Shown piece after piece: positions 14,472 to 15,599 of a stretch of 15,599 bases of DNA. Below the pieces are notes generated by a model. That model ran no database searches and was not told the origin of the DNA. It saw only the letters and a program-made list of their open reading frames with translations. The stretch covers positions 1-15,599 of the forward strand of contig JAEYSJ010000359.1 in NCBI GenBank assembly GCA_023434855.1, read 5' to 3'. The translations under genes and the position numbers were made by a program. Origin of the DNA: Bacillota bacterium (GTDB lineage Bacteria; Bacillota_C; Negativicutes; JAEYSJ01). Numbering within the stretch: position 1 is the stretch's first letter; every line of letters starts with the position of its first letter.

Positions 14472-15027
14472 CTGGCGAGTGTTTACTGGCTTTATACTGG
14501 GCTGTGTGGCAGGGGCCGGCTTGATCTATTACTTTTTTCCCCGTATTGAGACAAAAGTAGTTTATGAACAGCTGCCGCCGCTTGAGGTGAAAAGCGAAAC
14601 GAAGAACCAAGCCGAATATTCTCTGGTAGAACCGGAGCAGCCCGGTGAAGTTACCCGGCTGGTCAACCGGGATAACAAGGTATATGTTGTCGTCAACAGC
14701 CAGGAATATGAACTGAAAGGTTCGGGCACTTCGCAAGTCACGCTGGGTCAAAACGGCACTGTCCAGGTTACGCAGGAAGTGCAGGCAAAGGTAGACCTGA
14801 CGGAGCTGTTCAATCAGCGGTTGAAGGCTGAACTGGAGAAGGAGCGCCTGAAATGGGCTGTGGAGAAAGCGAACCTGGATAAGCCCAATGAACTGGAGCT
14901 AGGCTGGTCCAACCATGGCAGCGAAATACGGCTTAAGAGGAATTTTACCAATACACTTACCGGTTATATTGGTGGCACAACGAATGGCGAACATTACGGA
15001 GCCGGTTTCGGCATCCGGTTCAAATAA
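14461..15027 (+). CDS. Membrane-anchored lysis protein, i-spanin-like (provisional)
   Basis: 188 residues from ATG at 14461; ATG at 14464 is better spaced from the GGAG at 14453. The start lies inside the endolysin gene. The N-terminus has one membrane segment (about 8-25, FTGFILGCVAGAGLIYYFFP) and then a mainly hydrophilic extracytoplasmic part, with a charged helix near 130-155 (FNQRLKAELEKERLKW, coiled-coil potential). The last ~35 residues look like alternating beta strands and end GYIGGTTNGEHYGAGFGIRF-K. Place and topology fit an inner-membrane spanin subunit that helps breach the outer membrane. No separate outer-membrane lipoprotein partner was found. The Cys in FILGC is a poor lipobox because hydrophobic sequence continues after it. 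Function is inferred; the gene itself is secure. Confidence 0.55.
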   Translation: MMINWRVFTGFILGCVAGAGLIYYFFPRIETKVVYEQLPPLEVKSETKNQAEYSLVEPEQPGEVTRLVNRDNKVYVVVNSQEYELKGSGTSQVTLGQNGTVQVTQEVQAKVDLTELFNQRLKAELEKERLKWAVEKANLDKPNELELGWSNHGSEIRLKRNFTNTLTGYIGGTTNGEHYGAGFGIRFK

Positions 15028-15063
15028 AAGCAGGGTATGAGCGTTTGCTCATACCCGCTTTTT
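15028..15063 (+). terminator. Strong terminator ending the lysis cassette
   Basis: GGGTATGAGC (15033-15042), loop GTTT, GCTCATACCC (15047-15056), with the stem continued after a bulged A (AAGC with GCTT) and five T residues at 15059-15063. It marks the end of the phage-derived operon. Confidence 0.9.
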
Positions 15064-15166
15064 GCATTTTAACGAAAAAATGAATCATAATTTCACTTTG
15101 CAGCATATAGTAAGTATTATGCCCCAGTCAGCTTCGCTCAGCCGTGCTTTTTATCAAGGAAAAGGA

Positions 15167-15196
15167 TTGACGATACGGCATAAAATCTGTTATTAT
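15167..15196 (+). promoter_or_regulatory. Possible promoter 1 in the right intergenic region
   Basis: TTGACG at 15167-15172 and TATTAT at 15191-15196, spacing 18 nt, rightward. Confidence 0.4.
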
Positions 15197-15259
15197 ACAT
15201 AAATGTATTCAAATATTTTCCATATATAGATAAAAATTACAATTTATTATTAAAATATA

Positions 15260-15288
15260 TTTACAAACTACTGTGGTTAAGCTATAAT
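15260..15288 (+). promoter_or_regulatory. Promoter of the 30-residue peptide gene
   Basis: TTTACA at 15260-15265 and a perfect TATAAT at 15283-15288, spacing 17 nt. It leaves a leader of roughly 80 nt before the small gene at 15378. Confidence 0.6.
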
Positions 15289-15377
15289 AAAACCAACAAG
15301 TTTACAAATAAATCCACAATATAGATACAGTGCTTGTTTATGTCTCTGGTGCAATAACATTATTTGAGGTGTTTCGT

Positions 15378-15470
15378 GTGAGAAATGTGCTCCAATACCC
15401 GATCGTGTTGATCGCGGCAATTTTAACTATTTATAGTATTGGTCATTCGGTGTTTTCGCTATTGAACTAA
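15378..15470 (+). CDS. 30-residue single-span membrane peptide
   Basis: GTG at 15378 is preceded by GAGGTG six nt upstream. The peptide begins MRNVLQYPIVLIAAILTIYS and ends IGHSVFSLLN: a short basic N-terminus, one hydrophobic span (about 8-20) and a short polar end. It has its own promoter, ribosome site and terminator, so despite its size it is likely real. I do not recognise the family. It could be a small membrane regulator or a toxin-like peptide; no antitoxin RNA or partner is evident. Its place just outside the lysis terminator suggests a host gene. Confidence 0.55.
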   Translation: MRNVLQYPIVLIAAILTIYSIGHSVFSLLN

Positions 15471-15485
15471 AGGAATGCAACTAAT

Positions 15486-15519
15486 AAACCCCTTAAGGCC
15501 CATGGTCTTAAGGGGTTTT
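15486..15519. terminator. Terminator between convergent genes
   Basis: AAACCCCTTAAG (15486-15497) pairs with CTTAAGGGGTTT (15507-15518), with a small inner stem and a 3-nt loop, then TTTT rightward. The mirrored side also ends in a short T-run, so it can serve both the peptide gene and the minus-strand gene at 15528. Confidence 0.85.
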
Positions 15520-15527
15520 GGCTGCTG

Positions 15528-15599
15528 TTAGCGATGGTGGTGTTTATCACAGTCGCAGTCACAATCGCAATCACAATCACAGTCATGCTCATCGTCGTC
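15528..15599 (-). CDS. C-terminus of a protein with Asp-Cys repeats and a His cluster (partial)
   Basis: The minus-strand frame enters at 15599 and stops with TAA at 15530-15528. The 23 visible residues are DDDEHDCDCDCDCDCDCDK followed by HHHR: six Cys strictly alternating with Asp, flanked by acidic and His residues. The stop is followed by a terminator usable on this strand. Such a tail suggests metal binding (soft metals by Cys, others by Asp and His), but the folded part of the protein is outside the window, so no function is assigned. The DNA is a six-base periodic repeat, liable to length change. An accidental open frame over repeat DNA is possible but less likely, given the clean stop and terminator. 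Confidence 0.6.
   Translation of the reverse strand, partial: DDDEHDCDCDCDCDCDCDKHHHR

Larger units (their letters stand above)
1..15063 (+). mobile_element. Headless prophage-derived locus encoding a lambda-type (non-contractile) tail: candidate tailocin
   Basis: All recognisable genes from 1255 to 13465 belong to a siphophage tail, in the usual order of lambda-like genomes (terminator, tube, chaperone, tape measure, K, M, L, J, fibres), followed by holin, glucosaminidase and a spanin-like gene. Upstream of the tail terminator, where head genes would sit, there are only two small early genes and a repressor/operator region. No integrase, terminase, portal or capsid gene is seen. The tail and lysis reading frames look intact, which argues against simple decay. 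The left limit is unknown because the repressor runs off the window. The right limit is placed at the terminator after the last lysis gene. A defective prophage with head genes elsewhere cannot be excluded from this window alone. Confidence 0.75.
15064..15377. other. AT-rich intergenic region with two possible promoters
   Basis: No convincing gene on either strand. It contains the two promoter-like sequences listed separately, pointing right, and a long A/T-rich stretch at about 15190-15260. No tRNA, integrase attachment repeat or inverted repeat beyond the terminator could be recognised. It probably marks the change from phage-derived to host sequence. Confidence 0.6.

Noticed and set aside
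1..15063. Contractile (R-type/PBSX) tail
   Set aside because: No sheath, baseplate wedge, spike or T4-like gp25 gene. The K/M/L/J series is diagnostic of a lambda-type tail.
15064..15377. Attachment site or non-coding RNA gene in the right intergenic region
   Set aside because: No tRNA end, no matching repeat at the left end of the window and no stable structure apart from the terminator at 15028-15063.
1..15599. CRISPR arrays, rRNA or tRNA genes, insertion sequences
   Set aside because: None were recognised on either strand. The only short DNA repeats are the operators, the fibre-encoded repeats and the Asp-Cys coding repeat.

Overview
The window holds a compact, almost entirely rightward cluster of phage-tail and lysis genes behind a divergent repressor/operator region. 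There is no recognisable terminase, portal, protease, capsid, head-tail connector, integrase or replication gene. Gene content and order match the tail half of a lambda-type (non-contractile, siphovirus) genome: tail terminator, tail tube, assembly chaperone, very short tape measure, gpK-like NlpC/P60, gpM-like, gpL-like, large gpJ-like tip protein, two fibres, holin, glucosaminidase and spanin-like protein. The late module starts directly at the tail terminator, so the simplest reading is a headless tail particle (an F-type-like tailocin, or phage-tail-like bacteriocin). A defective prophage that lost its head genes is the main alternative.

Layout. 1-75 (minus): first 25 codons of an XRE-family repressor. 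76-237: divergent promoters with three copies of a 15-bp palindromic operator. 238-1198: two early genes, an unknown basic protein and a sigma-region-4-like regulator. 1255-5693: tail shaft and tip genes. 5714-10186: a 1490-residue tip/host-specificity protein with six FnIII-like repeats. 10222-13465: two paralogous fibres with different C-termini. 13507-15027: a lysis cassette of visibly higher GC. 15028-15063: strong terminator. 15064-15599: probable host flank, with an AT-rich promoter region, a 30-residue membrane peptide, a terminator, and the C-terminus of a minus-strand protein ending in Asp-Cys repeats.

How it would work (inference). The repressor holds the rightward promoter off. On derepression, possibly through the host DNA-damage response, the early genes are made and the sigma-like protein may drive the tail operon. 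Hairpins after the tube gene, the tip gene and the second fibre would set stoichiometry or require read-through. The holin and glucosaminidase would release particles, and the spanin-like protein would act on an outer membrane.

Host. Strong AGGAGGTGA-type ribosome sites, TTG starts, moderate-to-low GC and the holin type point to a Firmicute. A spanin-like gene after the endolysin would fit a diderm Firmicute (Negativicutes such as the Sporomusa/Pelosinus group). That placement is a guess from gene style, not a demonstrated assignment.
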